The notes: generated by a model not told the origin, from the letters alone. Counted from the first letter of the stretch, positions 1 to 8,488 are shown. The stretch: 59,386 bases of DNA from an uncultured Rhodospirillaceae bacterium (GCA_902826565.1 CADEFF010000019.1:1-59386); one strand, 5' to 3'. Numbers and translations are program-made.

Positions 1-1577
1 TTGACGGCGCGGACGCGGGCGATCAGCGCCGCGGTCGAGGCATCGTGCGTCCCCGGCGTTTCGCCGGCAATCTCGCCGAAGATGCGCTGGGCGAGCCGCT
101 TGCCGAGCTCGACACCCCACTGGTCGAAGCTGTTGATGTTCCAGATCACGCCTTCGACGAAGGTGCGATGCTCGTAGAGTGCCAGCAGCAGGCCGAGGCT
201 CCGCGCGTCGAGCCGGTCGAGCAGGATCGCGATGCTCGGCCGGTTGCCGGGCGAGGCCTTGGCCGGGTCCGCATCGGGATGGCCCAGCATCAGCGCCTCG
301 GCCTGGCCGATGAGATTGGCGAGCAGCGTCAGATGCTGCTTCGGACGGCCATGGCGATCTTCGAGCACACCGATGAACTCGACCGGCAGCAGGCGAGGAC
401 CCTGATGCAGCGCCTGCATGAAGGCATGCTGGACCTCGGTACCGATGCCGCCCCAGATCACCGGCGCGGTCGGCATGGTGACCGGCCGGCCGTTGCGGTC
501 GACGCCCTTGCCGTTGCTTTCCATGACGAGCTGCTGCAGATAGGCCGGCAGCTTCTCGAGCCCGCTGTCATAGGGCACGACCGCCGCCGTTTCGGCGCCG
601 AGCGCGACATTGTGCCAGAGGCCGAGGAGGGCCAGCAGCACCGGCAGATTGCCCGTGGGCGGGGCCGAGCGGAAATGCGCATCCATGTCGGCGGCGCCGT
701 CGAGCAGCGCCTCGAAGGTCGGGTAGCCGTGGGCGATCGCGACCGGGAGTCCGACCGCGGACCAGAGCGAGTAGCGTCCGCCGACCCAGTCCCAGATGCT
801 CAGCATGCGCTCGGGCGCGATGCCGAAGGCGGCGGCGGCCGCCTCGTTGTTCGAGATCGCGAGGAAATGCTGGGCGATATCCTCCGGCCGGCCGCCGCCG
901 GCGAGGAACCAGGCGCGCGCATCCTCGGCGTTGATGCGGGTCTCCGCGGTGGTGAAGCTCTTCGAGATGACCACGAAGAGGGTCGTCGCCGGCTGCAGGC
1001 CGAACAGCACCTGCTCGAGCCTTCCGCCGTCGACATTGGCGAGGAAATGAATCTGCGGGCCGGTCGGCTGCACCCCGGCGAGCGCCTCGACCGCGAGGGC
1101 GGGCCCGAGATAGGAGCCGCCGATGCCGATCACCACCACGTGACGGATCGCCCGGCCGTCGAATCCCAGATGCGTGCCGCTGCGGATCGCCGTGCTCAGG
1201 CTCTCGACGCGCGCGAGCTGGGTGCGCACCGCCGGCATGACGTCCTCGCCGTTCACCGCGATGCTGGCGCCGGGACCGGCGCGAAGCGCCATATGCATCG
1301 CCGCGCGCCCCTCGGTCGTGTTGATCGCCTCGCCCGAGAAGAGCCGTTCGATCCAGCGGGCGAGATCCGCCTCGCGGCCGAGCGCCTGCAGCAGATCGAG
1401 CGTCTTGTTGGTGATGCGACATTTCGAGAAATCGGCGGCGAGGCCGTCGATGCCGAGGGTAAAGCGGGCCGCGCGTCCGGGATCCTGCGCGAAGAGATCG
1501 GCGAGCCGGATCCGCGCCAGGGTCTTCGCGTGGCTCTGCAAGGCCTGCCAGGCGGGCGTTGCGGTCGATGCCGGCAT
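1..1577 (-). CDS. pgi: Glucose-6-phosphate isomerase (C-terminus cut by window edge)
   Basis: Cytoplasmic enzyme interconverting glucose 6-phosphate and fructose 6-phosphate. The reading frame gives 525 codons with no stop before the window edge; the family is usually about 545 residues, so only the last few residues are missing. The family signature GGRYSLWSAVG lies near residue 264. The region with GIGTEVQHAFMQALHQG supplies the catalytic His, ESNGKG the catalytic Glu, and the C-terminal GVELGK the catalytic Lys. The ATG start gives an N-terminus MPAST and has a GGAG-like sequence upstream. It is divergent from glk across about 150 bases, so the two hexose-phosphate genes probably share a control region. 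Confidence 0.95.
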   Translation of the reverse strand, partial: MPASTATPAWQALQSHAKTLARIRLADLFAQDPGRAARFTLGIDGLAADFSKCRITNKTLDLLQALGREADLARWIERLFSGEAINTTEGRAAMHMALRAGPGASIAVNGEDVMPAVRTQLARVESLSTAIRSGTHLGFDGRAIRHVVVIGIGGSYLGPALAVEALAGVQPTGPQIHFLANVDGGRLEQVLFGLQPATTLFVVISKSFTTAETRINAEDARAWFLAGGGRPEDIAQHFLAISNNEAAAAAFGIAPERMLSIWDWVGGRYSLWSAVGLPVAIAHGYPTFEALLDGAADMDAHFRSAPPTGNLPVLLALLGLWHNVALGAETAAVVPYDSGLEKLPAYLQQLVMESNGKGVDRNGRPVTMPTAPVIWGGIGTEVQHAFMQALHQGPRLLPVEFIGVLEDRHGRPKQHLTLLANLIGQAEALMLGHPDADPAKASPGNRPSIAILLDRLDARSLGLLLALYEHRTFVEGVIWNINSFDQWGVELGKRLAQRIFGEIAGETPGTHDASTAALIARVRAV

Positions 1578-1726
1578 CGGGTCTCTATCTCCGCTCTCGG
1601 GACAAAAAAGGGGCGGGAGGAGAGTAAGAAGGGAAGCCTGGCGCGGCCAGCGCGAAATCCTTGTGGCATCGCGGGCCCGCGGCTTGACAGGGCCTGGTGC
1701 CGCCAAGAATCGTGCAACACTGGCTC

Positions 1727-2716
1727 ATGGCAACGGGAACAGGCAATGGGAGGGGGCTCGTGGTCGATGTCGGGGGAACCCGGCTTCGCTTTGCCGTCGC
1801 GCGTCCGAACGGCAGCGGCGTGACCCTGGAACGGGTCACCGACCGACGGGCCGACGACTATCCGAACTTCTACGCCGCGCTCGCCGACTATCTCGCGGGC
1901 CTGCGCGGCATGTGGCCCGACCGGGTCGCGATCGCCGTGGCGGCGCCGATCACCGGCGACGAGGCGGTTTTGACGAACCGCGGGGACTGGCGCATTCGGA
2001 AGGCCGCGCTCGGCGAGCGTTTCGGTTTCGCCGATACCGCGCTGGTGAACGATTTCGTGGCGCTGGCGCGCGCCCTGCCGTTGCTGCCGGACAAGGACCT
2101 GCGGTCGATCGGCGACGGGCGCCCGGTGGAGGATGCGCCGATCGTCGTGCTCGGTCCCGGCACCGGGCTCGGCATGGCGCTCGTCGTGCCGACGGCGTCG
2201 GGGTTCCAGGTCGTGGCGAGCGAGGGGGGCCATGCGACCTTCGCGCCGGAGACCGAACGCGAGATTGCGCTCGCCCGCAGCCTGCAGTGGCGGCACGGCC
2301 ACGTCTCCTGGGAACGGGTGCTGTCGGGTCCTGGCATTGCCGAGATGCACGAGATCCTGAGCGAGATCGATCACGGCGTCGCGCAACCCATGCCGCCCGA
2401 GACGATCAGCGCGCATGCGCTGCAGGGCATCGACCGCCGGGCGGTCGAGACGCTGCAGATGTTCGCAGGCCTGCTCGGCAGCTTCGCCGGCAATGTCGCC
2501 CTCGCCGCCGGCGCGCGGGGCGGCGTCTATATCGGCGGCGGCATCGTGCCGCAGCTCGCCGAGTTCATCGCGCGCTCGTCCTTCCGCGATCGATTCGAAG
2601 CGAAGGGCCGGTTTAACGACTATCTGGCGGCGATTCCGACCGTCATGCTGCTCACCCCGGAGCCGACCCTGCTCGGCCTTGCCGCAACGCTCTGGCCGGA
2701 CTTGCGAATCCGCTGA
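1727..2716 (+). CDS. glk: Glucokinase
   Basis: Phosphorylates glucose with ATP, feeding the isomerase encoded divergently next door. The protein is 329 residues from the chosen ATG, close to the usual 320. Family features in order are the ATP phosphate-binding DVGGTR (residues 14-19), the sugar-binding LVNDF, the second phosphate loop GPGTGLG, EGGHATF in the glucose site, and a C-terminal GGGI. An in-frame GTG 30 bases upstream would add ten residues. The ATG is preferred because a TTGACA (1684-1689) sits 38 bases before it, leaving little room for a longer leader. No convincing Shine-Dalgarno is visible. It belongs to the ROK-independent bacterial Glk family (Pfam Glucokinase). Confidence 0.93.
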   Translation: MATGTGNGRGLVVDVGGTRLRFAVARPNGSGVTLERVTDRRADDYPNFYAALADYLAGLRGMWPDRVAIAVAAPITGDEAVLTNRGDWRIRKAALGERFGFADTALVNDFVALARALPLLPDKDLRSIGDGRPVEDAPIVVLGPGTGLGMALVVPTASGFQVVASEGGHATFAPETEREIALARSLQWRHGHVSWERVLSGPGIAEMHEILSEIDHGVAQPMPPETISAHALQGIDRRAVETLQMFAGLLGSFAGNVALAAGARGGVYIGGGIVPQLAEFIARSSFRDRFEAKGRFNDYLAAIPTVMLLTPEPTLLGLAATLWPDLRIR

Positions 2717-2737
2717 CCGCGCGCCCGCCGAGAAAGA

Positions 2738-2766
2738 TTGCGCCTGCGGGCCAGTTTGCCTAGATT
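2738..2766 (+). promoter_or_regulatory. Candidate promoter of the acpXL cluster
   Basis: TTGCGC (2738-2743) and TAGATT (2761-2766) are separated by 17 bases and lie 41 bases before the acpXL start codon. This matches sigma-70 spacing with a moderate -10. It is the only reasonable promoter in the 90 bases between glk and acpXL. This is inference from motif match only. Confidence 0.35.
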
Positions 2767-2806
2767 TCGGCCGAGAACAGGAACCGCAGGCGTCCCGATC
2801 CAGGCC

Positions 2807-3088
2807 ATGACCGCGACATTCAAAGCCGTTGCCGACATCATCGCCGAGGTGTGCAGCATCGAGCCGGCCAAGATCTCGCCGGCCTCGCACACCATCGACG
2901 ATCTCGGCATCGACAGCCTCGATTTCCTCGACGTGGCCTTCGCGATCGACAAGAAGTTCGGCATCAAGATGCCGATCGAGCGCTGGATGCAGGAAGTAAA
3001 CGAGGGCAAGACGGCGGCCGAGGACTATTTCGTCCTGAACAACCTCTGCTCGCGCATCGACGAGCTGGTTGCGGCGAAGGCCGCGTGA
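2807..3088 (+). CDS. acpXL: Acyl carrier protein AcpXL, for very-long-chain fatty acid of lipid A
   Basis: A 93-residue acyl carrier protein, longer than the ~78-residue housekeeping AcpP and equal in length to rhizobial AcpXL. The phosphopantetheine attachment serine is S37 in GIDSLDF. The N-terminus (MTATF), the segment [12 protein letters not shown] and the long C-terminal EVNEGK...YFVL region are hallmarks I recognise from AcpXL. The family carries the growing 27-hydroxyoctacosanoyl chain destined for lipid A. The ATG at this position is chosen over an upstream in-frame start because it begins the conserved MTATF. It heads a five-gene same-strand cluster whose order matches the rhizobial acpXL-fabZXL-fabF2XL-fabF1XL-adh2XL locus. 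Confidence 0.93.
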   Translation: MTATFKAVADIIAEVCSIEPAKISPASHTIDDLGIDSLDFLDVAFAIDKKFGIKMPIERWMQEVNEGKTAAEDYFVLNNLCSRIDELVAAKAA

Positions 3089-3129
3089 GACCGACGTCGC
3101 GCGCGGCGCGATCGGACGCCTGACCCCGG

Positions 3130-3582
3130 ATGCAGTTCGACTATTTCCAGATGGTGGACCGCGTCGAGACGTTCGATCTCGAGGCGCGTTCGCTCCGCTG
3201 CCATGCCCAGGTGCCGGACAGCTCCACGATCTTCGAAGGCCATTTTCCCGGCCATCCCATCATGCCGGGCGTGCTGCTGATCGAATCCATGGCGCAGACC
3301 TCGGGCTATCTGATGCTGGCGCTGGCCCAGTACGAGCGCATGCCGTTTCTCGCCGGCGTCAAGGACGCGAAGCTGCGAAGCTTCGTGCGGCCGGCGGCGT
3401 CTCTCGTCGTCGCGGTTTCCATCGAGCATGAGGGCTCCGGCTACACCGTGACCCGGTGCCGCGTCGAGCAGGGCGGCAAGACCGTGGCCGAGGCCTCGAT
3501 AATGCTGCGCAGCCTGCCTTTCCCCAATCCGGAGCTGAAGGCGACGCTGCGCGGCTTCGCCGACCGGATCGGCATGCCATGA
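3130..3582 (+). CDS. fabZXL: 3-hydroxyacyl-ACP dehydratase, VLCFA-specific FabZ paralogue
   Basis: A hot-dog fold dehydratase of 150 residues that removes water from 3-hydroxyacyl-ACP during chain elongation. The catalytic His is H42 in GHFPGHPIMPG and the catalytic Glu is E52 in IESMAQ, both intact. It starts 41 bases after acpXL, and the ketosynthase gene follows 22 bases downstream, so it is almost certainly co-transcribed. By position and neighbours it is the FabZXL of the very-long-chain fatty acid cluster rather than the housekeeping FabZ, which is normally next to lpxD/lpxA. Confidence 0.9.
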   Translation: MQFDYFQMVDRVETFDLEARSLRCHAQVPDSSTIFEGHFPGHPIMPGVLLIESMAQTSGYLMLALAQYERMPFLAGVKDAKLRSFVRPAASLVVAVSIEHEGSGYTVTRCRVEQGGKTVAEASIMLRSLPFPNPELKATLRGFADRIGMP

Positions 3583-3604
3583 CCCGCCGCCGCCCTGCGG
3601 GGTC

Positions 3605-4810
3605 ATGTCGGTGACTCAGGAAGTCTGGATCACCGGCATCGGTCTCGTCACGGCGCTGGGCGAGGGGATCGAGGCGCAATGGGCGGGCCTCGCGACGCCG
3701 GAGACCTGGCGTGCGCGGATCGACAGCACGAGCTTCGCGCCGTTCCATATCCATCCCGTCGCCGGTCTCGATCTCGACCGGCAGATTCCGAAGAAAGGCG
3801 ATCAGCGCGCCATGGGGCCGCTGATGCATTACGGCGTCTATGCGGCAGGGCTGGCGCTCGCCGATGCGGGCATCGCCGGCGATGCGGAGGCCCTGGGCAA
3901 GGTCGATATCAGCGTCGCGTCGCCGGGCGGCGAGCGCGATATCGCCGCGGACGAGCAGATTTTCGCGGCGATGGAGAGCGCCAACGACCCGGGCCGCGTG
4001 CTGAACGAGCGGCTTCTCGCCGATCTGCGACCGACGCTCTTCCTGGCGCAGCTCCCCAACCTCTTCGCCGGCAATATTTCGATCGTGCATGGCGCGATCG
4101 GATCGAGCCGCACCTTCATGGGGGAGGAAGCCGCCGGAATCGCGGCGCTGCGCAACGGTTTCCTCCGCGTCCGCGCCGGGCAGAGCGAAATCTCGCTGGT
4201 CGGGGGCTGCTTCAATGCGGCCCGCGCCGACAGCCTGCTGCTCTACGGGCCCGGCGGCTATCTGCTCAACCGGCCCTGGGCGCCGCTCTGGAACCGGCCC
4301 CCGGCCGGCATGACGCTCGGCAGCATGGGCGCCTTCCTGGTGCTGGAACCGGCGGCGCTCGCGGCGCGGCGCGGCCGCCGTCCGCATGCCCGCCTCCTTT
4401 CGGTGCTGGCCGACCAGACCGACCGCCAGCCGGATGCCGCCAGCCGGGCCGCCGAGCGCCAACTGCAGGCGCTGCCGCCGACGGAGGCGGGCGGCCTCGC
4501 CATCCTGAGCGGCGCATCCGGCGCCGGCGCCCCGACCGGGGAAGAGCGCCGCTGGCTGGCGGCGCTCACGGTGCGTCGCGGCGGTCTTGCCGTGCGCGGC
4601 ACGGCCGCAGCGCTCGGTCACGGCATGGAAGCCTCGTTCCTTGCCAATCTCGCGCTCGCGGCGAGCTGCGCGGAGCGGGGAGCGCTGTTCCCGCCGCTGG
4701 CGCCGGAGGATCCGCTCGAAGCCGAGGCCGGCGCGATCGATCGGGTGCTGGTGACGGGCTGGGGCCATCATCGCGGCGAAGGGCTGGCGCTCGTCGAGGC
4801 CGCGCGGTAG
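3605..4810 (+). CDS. fabF2XL: Degenerate ketosynthase-fold protein FabF2XL (active-site Cys absent)
   Basis: A 401-residue thiolase-fold protein related to beta-ketoacyl-ACP synthase II. Hand alignment to its neighbour FabF1XL shows that the nucleophilic Cys is replaced by alanine (A164, in HGAIGSSRT) and the first catalytic His by serine (S305, in SGASGAGAP). The second His survives (H339, ALGHG). It therefore cannot condense acyl chains by the usual mechanism. A partner role for FabF1XL, like the chain-length factor of type II polyketide synthases, is my inference. Gene order identifies it as the fabF2XL position of rhizobial clusters. It is 23 bases upstream of fabF1XL. Confidence 0.85.
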   Translation: MSVTQEVWITGIGLVTALGEGIEAQWAGLATPETWRARIDSTSFAPFHIHPVAGLDLDRQIPKKGDQRAMGPLMHYGVYAAGLALADAGIAGDAEALGKVDISVASPGGERDIAADEQIFAAMESANDPGRVLNERLLADLRPTLFLAQLPNLFAGNISIVHGAIGSSRTFMGEEAAGIAALRNGFLRVRAGQSEISLVGGCFNAARADSLLLYGPGGYLLNRPWAPLWNRPPAGMTLGSMGAFLVLEPAALAARRGRRPHARLLSVLADQTDRQPDAASRAAERQLQALPPTEAGGLAILSGASGAGAPTGEERRWLAALTVRRGGLAVRGTAAALGHGMEASFLANLALAASCAERGALFPPLAPEDPLEAEAGAIDRVLVTGWGHHRGEGLALVEAAR

Positions 4811-4833
4811 TACCGGAGGCAGGAGGGCAGCCC

Positions 4834-6111
4834 ATGGCGGAAGCGACGTCGAACGGGTCGGCAAGGAAGCGCGCCCCGGTGGCCGTGACCGGCATCGGCA
4901 TCCTGACCTCGCTCGGCGAAGGGCGCGAGGCGAACTGGCAGGCGCTTTCGGCGGGCCGTTCCGGCATAAGGCGGATCGGCCGGTTTCCGCTCGAGGGCAT
5001 GCGCACCACCGTCGCCGGCTCGGTCGAGTTCCTGCCCATCGCGGAGACCGGCACGCCGCATGTCTCGCTCGCCATGGGGACGCGCGTCGCGCGCGAGGCG
5101 CTGAGCCAGGCCGGCATCGGCCGGACCGGCGAATTCCCCGGCGGCCTTTTCGTGGCGGCGCCGCCGATCGACCAGGAAATCCCGACGCGGCTCGAGATCG
5201 CCCGCGCCGCCGGGGAGCTACGCTACGGCCCGATGCTGCGCGTGGCGGCGACCGGTTCCAGCAAACCGCATCTCGAATTCCTCAACGGTTTCATCGCCGA
5301 CCGGCTGCAGGCGGAATATGGCACGCGCGGGATGCCGGTGACGGTCTCGACGGCCTGCGCCTCCGGTGCGAGCGCGATCCAGCTTGCCGTCGAGGCGATC
5401 CGCCGGGGCGAATCGGAAGCGGCCCTCGTGGTGGGGACGGACGCATCGGTGCAGCCGGAAGCCCTGATCCGCTTCACGCTCCTCTCCGCGCTCTCGACCG
5501 CGAACGAGGTGCCGGAGCAGGCGGCGAAGCCCTTCTCCCGGAATCGCGACGGTTTCGTGCTGGCGGAGGGCGCGGCCGCCCTGGTGCTGGAGGATGTCGC
5601 GGCGGCGCGGGCGCGGGGCGCCCGGATCATCGGCTATGTGCTCGGCTGCGGCGAGGCGGCCGACGGCTTTCATCGCACCCGCTCGAGCCCGGACGGCAAG
5701 CCGATCGTGCGCTGCATGCGGAATGCGCTCGCCGACGCCGGCATCGGGCCCGAGGCGATCGACCACATCAACGCGCATGGCACCGGTACGCCGGAGAACG
5801 ACAAGATGGAGACGCTCGGCATCCAGGCGGTGTTCGGGGCGCGCGCCGGCAGCGTTCCGGTGAGCGCCAACAAATCCATGATCGGCCATACGCTGACGGC
5901 GGCGGGGGCCGTCGAGGCGGCCTTCGCGCTCCTCACCCTCCGCGACCAGCGCCTGCCGCCCACCATCAATTATCGCGAGCCCGATCCGGCGATTCCGCTC
6001 GACGTGGTGCCGAACCGGGCGCGCTCGGCGACCGTGCGGCGGGTGCTCTCGAACTCCTTCGGCTTCGGCGGGCAGAATGTGAGTCTCGTGCTCGGCGCCG
6101 AGCCGGCCTGA
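4834..6111 (+). CDS. fabF1XL: Beta-ketoacyl-ACP synthase II, VLCFA-specific FabF1XL
   Basis: A 425-residue condensing enzyme that extends acyl-AcpXL with malonyl units. The full catalytic triad is present: C175 in STACASG, H315 in NAHGTGTP and H352 in KSMIGHT. The C-terminal SNSFGFGGQN loop is also present. The ATG is preceded by GGAGGCAGGAGGG, a clear ribosome-binding region. It is the catalytically complete partner of the degenerate ketosynthase encoded just upstream. Its place between that gene and a zinc alcohol dehydrogenase gene matches the rhizobial cluster order. Confidence 0.93.
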   Translation: MAEATSNGSARKRAPVAVTGIGILTSLGEGREANWQALSAGRSGIRRIGRFPLEGMRTTVAGSVEFLPIAETGTPHVSLAMGTRVAREALSQAGIGRTGEFPGGLFVAAPPIDQEIPTRLEIARAAGELRYGPMLRVAATGSSKPHLEFLNGFIADRLQAEYGTRGMPVTVSTACASGASAIQLAVEAIRRGESEAALVVGTDASVQPEALIRFTLLSALSTANEVPEQAAKPFSRNRDGFVLAEGAAALVLEDVAAARARGARIIGYVLGCGEAADGFHRTRSSPDGKPIVRCMRNALADAGIGPEAIDHINAHGTGTPENDKMETLGIQAVFGARAGSVPVSANKSMIGHTLTAAGAVEAAFALLTLRDQRLPPTINYREPDPAIPLDVVPNRARSATVRRVLSNSFGFGGQNVSLVLGAEPA

Positions 6112-6137
6112 CGCCCGCGGGTCCGGACGGCCGATCC

Positions 6138-7163
6138 GTGCGCGCGCTTTCCCTCATCGAAGACGGCCGGCTGGCGCTGGTCGACCTCCCGGAACCGCCG
6201 GCGCCCGGCCCGGGCGAGCTCCAGGTCCGCATGCGCGCCGTGGCGCTCAACCATATCGACCTCTGGAGCCTGCGCGGCATGGCCTTCGCCAAGCGCCACC
6301 TGCCGATCGTCGCCGGCGTGGAGGGGGCGGGCGAGGTGCTGGCGGTCGGCGCCGGCGTTACCCATGCGAAGCCGGGCGACAAGGTCGTCATCTATGCCGG
6401 CCTCGTCTGCGGCCATTGCCGCGCCTGCCGCGAGGGCCGCGAGAATCTCTGCGAGAATGTCGGCGGCATCATGGGTTTCCATGCCGACGGGCTCGCGCGC
6501 GAGCGGATCACGCTGCCGGCGCGGCTCGCCTTGCCGGCGCCGGCGGCGCTCTCCTTCGCGGAGGCCGCCTGCGCGCCCGTCACCTTCGCGACGGTGCAGC
6601 ATATGCTGTTCGACAATGCGAAGCTCGAGCGCGGCGAATGGATCCTGATCCAGGCGGGCGGCAGCGGCGTCGGGTCGAGCGCGATCCTGATGGCGAAGGA
6701 TGCGGGCGCGACCGTGATCGCGACGGCCGGCAGCGCGGCGAAGCTCGCGCGCATGACGGCGCTGGGTGCCGATCACGTCATCAACTATCGCGAGGACCGG
6801 TTCGAGGGCGCGGTGCGGCGCCTCACCGGCAAGCGGGGCGTCGATGTGGTGTTCGAGCATGTCGGGCCGGATACCTGGGCCGGCAGCCTGCTCTCCCTGA
6901 AGCGCGGCGGCCGGCTCGTCACCTGCGGCTCGACGAGCGGCGTCAGCGCGCCGACGAACCTCTTGCATCTCTACCAGCAGCAGCTCCGCATCATCGCCTC
7001 CTTCGGCGCCAGTTTCCGCAATGTGCAGGAAGCGATGGCGAAGATGGCGCGCGGCCTGAAACCGGTGATCGACAGCACGCTTGCGCTCGATGCGATGGGC
7101 GAGGGCATCCGCCGGCTGCAGAGCCGCGACGTGTTCGGCAAGATCGTGGTGACGCTGCCCTGA
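6138..7163 (+). CDS. adh2XL: Zinc-type alcohol dehydrogenase / oxidoreductase of the VLCFA cluster
   Basis: A 341-residue medium-chain dehydrogenase/reductase with a GTG start 26 bases after fabF1XL. Structural-zinc cysteines C91, C94, C97 and C105 are present in CGHCRACREGRENLC. The Rossmann dinucleotide motif is AGGSGVGSSA. The usual GHE catalytic-zinc motif is altered to VEGAGE, so quinone-reductase-like activity without catalytic zinc is possible. In rhizobia the equivalent gene follows fabF1XL and precedes lpxXL, and is thought to contribute a reduction step in very-long-chain fatty acid synthesis. The precise substrate is unknown. Confidence 0.85.
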   Translation: MRALSLIEDGRLALVDLPEPPAPGPGELQVRMRAVALNHIDLWSLRGMAFAKRHLPIVAGVEGAGEVLAVGAGVTHAKPGDKVVIYAGLVCGHCRACREGRENLCENVGGIMGFHADGLARERITLPARLALPAPAALSFAEAACAPVTFATVQHMLFDNAKLERGEWILIQAGGSGVGSSAILMAKDAGATVIATAGSAAKLARMTALGADHVINYREDRFEGAVRRLTGKRGVDVVFEHVGPDTWAGSLLSLKRGGRLVTCGSTSGVSAPTNLLHLYQQQLRIIASFGASFRNVQEAMAKMARGLKPVIDSTLALDAMGEGIRRLQSRDVFGKIVVTLP

Positions 7164-7248
7164 GGTCTCCCCATGCGGCAGCGGCGGATTGGCGATTGCC
7201 AATCCGGCCGTGCGCGCCGCAGAATTCGGCCGGGGCGGGAGGCGGCAG

Positions 7249-8025
7249 ATGAGCGATGCGCATGGCGAGTATCACGACGGCATGGTCGCCATGCTGGAGC
7301 TCATCTGGGGTGAGAGCTTCATGGCGCCGGGCGGACCGGCGCTCGTCCGCAAGACCCTGCAGGGCCTCAAGCTCGACAATGCCCGCGTGCTCGACATCGG
7401 ATCGGGGCTCGGCGGCGGCGATCTCGTCCTGGCCGAGCTCGGTGCGAACGTCGTCGGGATCGACATCGACCCGGGGCTGATCCGGCGGGCGGAACGGCTG
7501 ATCGCGCGCAAGGGCCGTGCGAGCCAGGTGCAGTTCGAGCTGGTGACGCCGGGGCCGCTGCCTTTTCCCGACGGCGCCTTCGACCTCGTCTACAGCTCCG
7601 GCGCCTTCACCCAGATCGCCGACAAGCGCGCCATCTTCGCCGAGGTGAAGCGCGTGTTGCGGCCGGGCGGCTGGCTCGCCGCCTATGACTGGATGAAGGG
7701 CGATGCGGCGTTCGGCGAGGAGATGGCCTATTTCTTCAAGCTCGAAGGCCTGACCTACGCCATGGAGACGCCGGAGGCGCACCGCCGGGTCCTCGAGGAG
7801 CTGGGCTTCGGCGAGATCCGCGTCGCGACCGACGAGGGCTGGTACCGGCGCAAGTCGCGCGAGGAATACGAGCAGATGAAGGGTCCGCTCCACCCCCGCA
7901 TGATCGAGCTTCTCGGCGCCGAGCAGGCCGCGCATTTCGTCGAGAACTGGCGCGCCATGACCGTGGTGCTGGATCGCGGCGATCTCAATCCGGGCCGCTA
8001 CCGCGCCCGCAAACCGCACGCATGA
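7249..8025 (+). CDS. SAM-dependent methyltransferase (phosphoethanolamine methyltransferase-like)
   Basis: A class I methyltransferase of 258 residues. Motif I is VLDIGSGLGGGD (residues 48-59), the acidic end of strand beta-2 is GIDID, and the post-motif RVLRPGGW is typical of the Methyltransf_11 family. The overall layout resembles phosphoethanolamine/sarcosine N-methyltransferases, but the substrate cannot be read from sequence. The ATG is chosen for its GGGCGGGAGGCGG ribosome-binding site; an open frame continues 60 bases upstream. It lies 85 bases after adh2XL on the same strand and its stop is 14 bases before the cupin ATG, so it may be the terminal part of the lipid cluster. It occupies the place where rhizobia encode the acyltransferase LpxXL. 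Confidence 0.8.
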   Translation: MSDAHGEYHDGMVAMLELIWGESFMAPGGPALVRKTLQGLKLDNARVLDIGSGLGGGDLVLAELGANVVGIDIDPGLIRRAERLIARKGRASQVQFELVTPGPLPFPDGAFDLVYSSGAFTQIADKRAIFAEVKRVLRPGGWLAAYDWMKGDAAFGEEMAYFFKLEGLTYAMETPEAHRRVLEELGFGEIRVATDEGWYRRKSREEYEQMKGPLHPRMIELLGAEQAAHFVENWRAMTVVLDRGDLNPGRYRARKPHA

Positions 8026-8039
8026 CAGGGAGACGAGGG

Positions 8040-8426
8040 ATGGCGAAGGCGACGAGGAAGCAATCCGGCGGCGCGAAGATCGTGCGGTTCGACCGCAAGG
8101 GACCGAAGCTCGAGCGCGGCAAGCCGGGCAAGGTTCTTGCGGGAAAGCCGGCGACCACCACGCGCAATTTCTTCACCGACGGCAGCGGCCAGCTCTTCTC
8201 CGGCATCTGGAGCTCGACCAAGGGGAAATGGTCGGTCACATACGACGAGGACGAGTTCATCTACCTGATCTCGGGCAAATGCCGCCTGACCGACGCCGAC
8301 GGCCATGCCGAAACCTTCAAGGCCGACGATGCCTTCGTGATCCCGAAGGGCTTCACCGGCACCTGGGAAACGCTCGCGACGCTGAAGAAATATTACGTCA
8401 TTTACGCGGCCCGGGCGGCCGCCTGA
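8040..8426 (+). CDS. Cupin domain protein (EutQ-like / cupin_3)
   Basis: A 128-residue single-domain cupin. GIWSSTKGKWSVTY followed by EDEFIYLISGKCRLTDADG and then DAFVIPKGFTGTWE fit the cupin_3 (DUF861) pattern seen in (S)-ureidoglycine aminohydrolase and EutQ-like proteins. The usual first-motif metal histidines are largely absent, so metal binding is doubtful. The start is taken at the ATG preceded by AGGGAGACGAGG. An alternative ATG 18 bases upstream overlaps the methyltransferase stop as ATGA. It is probably co-transcribed with the methyltransferase. Function unknown. Confidence 0.72.
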   Translation: MAKATRKQSGGAKIVRFDRKGPKLERGKPGKVLAGKPATTTRNFFTDGSGQLFSGIWSSTKGKWSVTYDEDEFIYLISGKCRLTDADGHAETFKADDAFVIPKGFTGTWETLATLKKYYVIYAARAAA

Positions 8427-8477
8427 GGCAAGCGTGTCGGCCGCCTGAGGCAGGCGCGCCGCCGCCTGAGGCAAGCG
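8418..8477 (+). repeat. Three tandem copies of a 17-bp repeat at the cupin 3' end
   Basis: The unit GCCGCCTGAGGCARGCG occurs at 8418-8434, 8440-8456 and 8461-8477, with start-to-start distances of 22 and 21 bases. The first copy contains the last alanine codon and the stop codon of the cupin gene. The central GCCTGAGGC is itself palindromic. It looks like local duplication of the gene's 3' end. Confidence 0.8.
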
Positions 8478-8488
8478 CGGCGCGAGGC

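Noticed and set aside
45..1823. A 592-codon plus-strand frame opposite pgi
   Set aside because: The minus strand encodes a complete-looking glucose-6-phosphate isomerase with its signature motifs; the plus frame has none and runs into glk in another frame.
3679..4833. An N-terminal extension that would fuse fabF1XL to an upstream frame
   Set aside because: The extension is an off-frame reading of fabF2XL. A strong GGAGGCAGGAGGG site and a conserved N-terminus mark the fabF1XL ATG at 4834.
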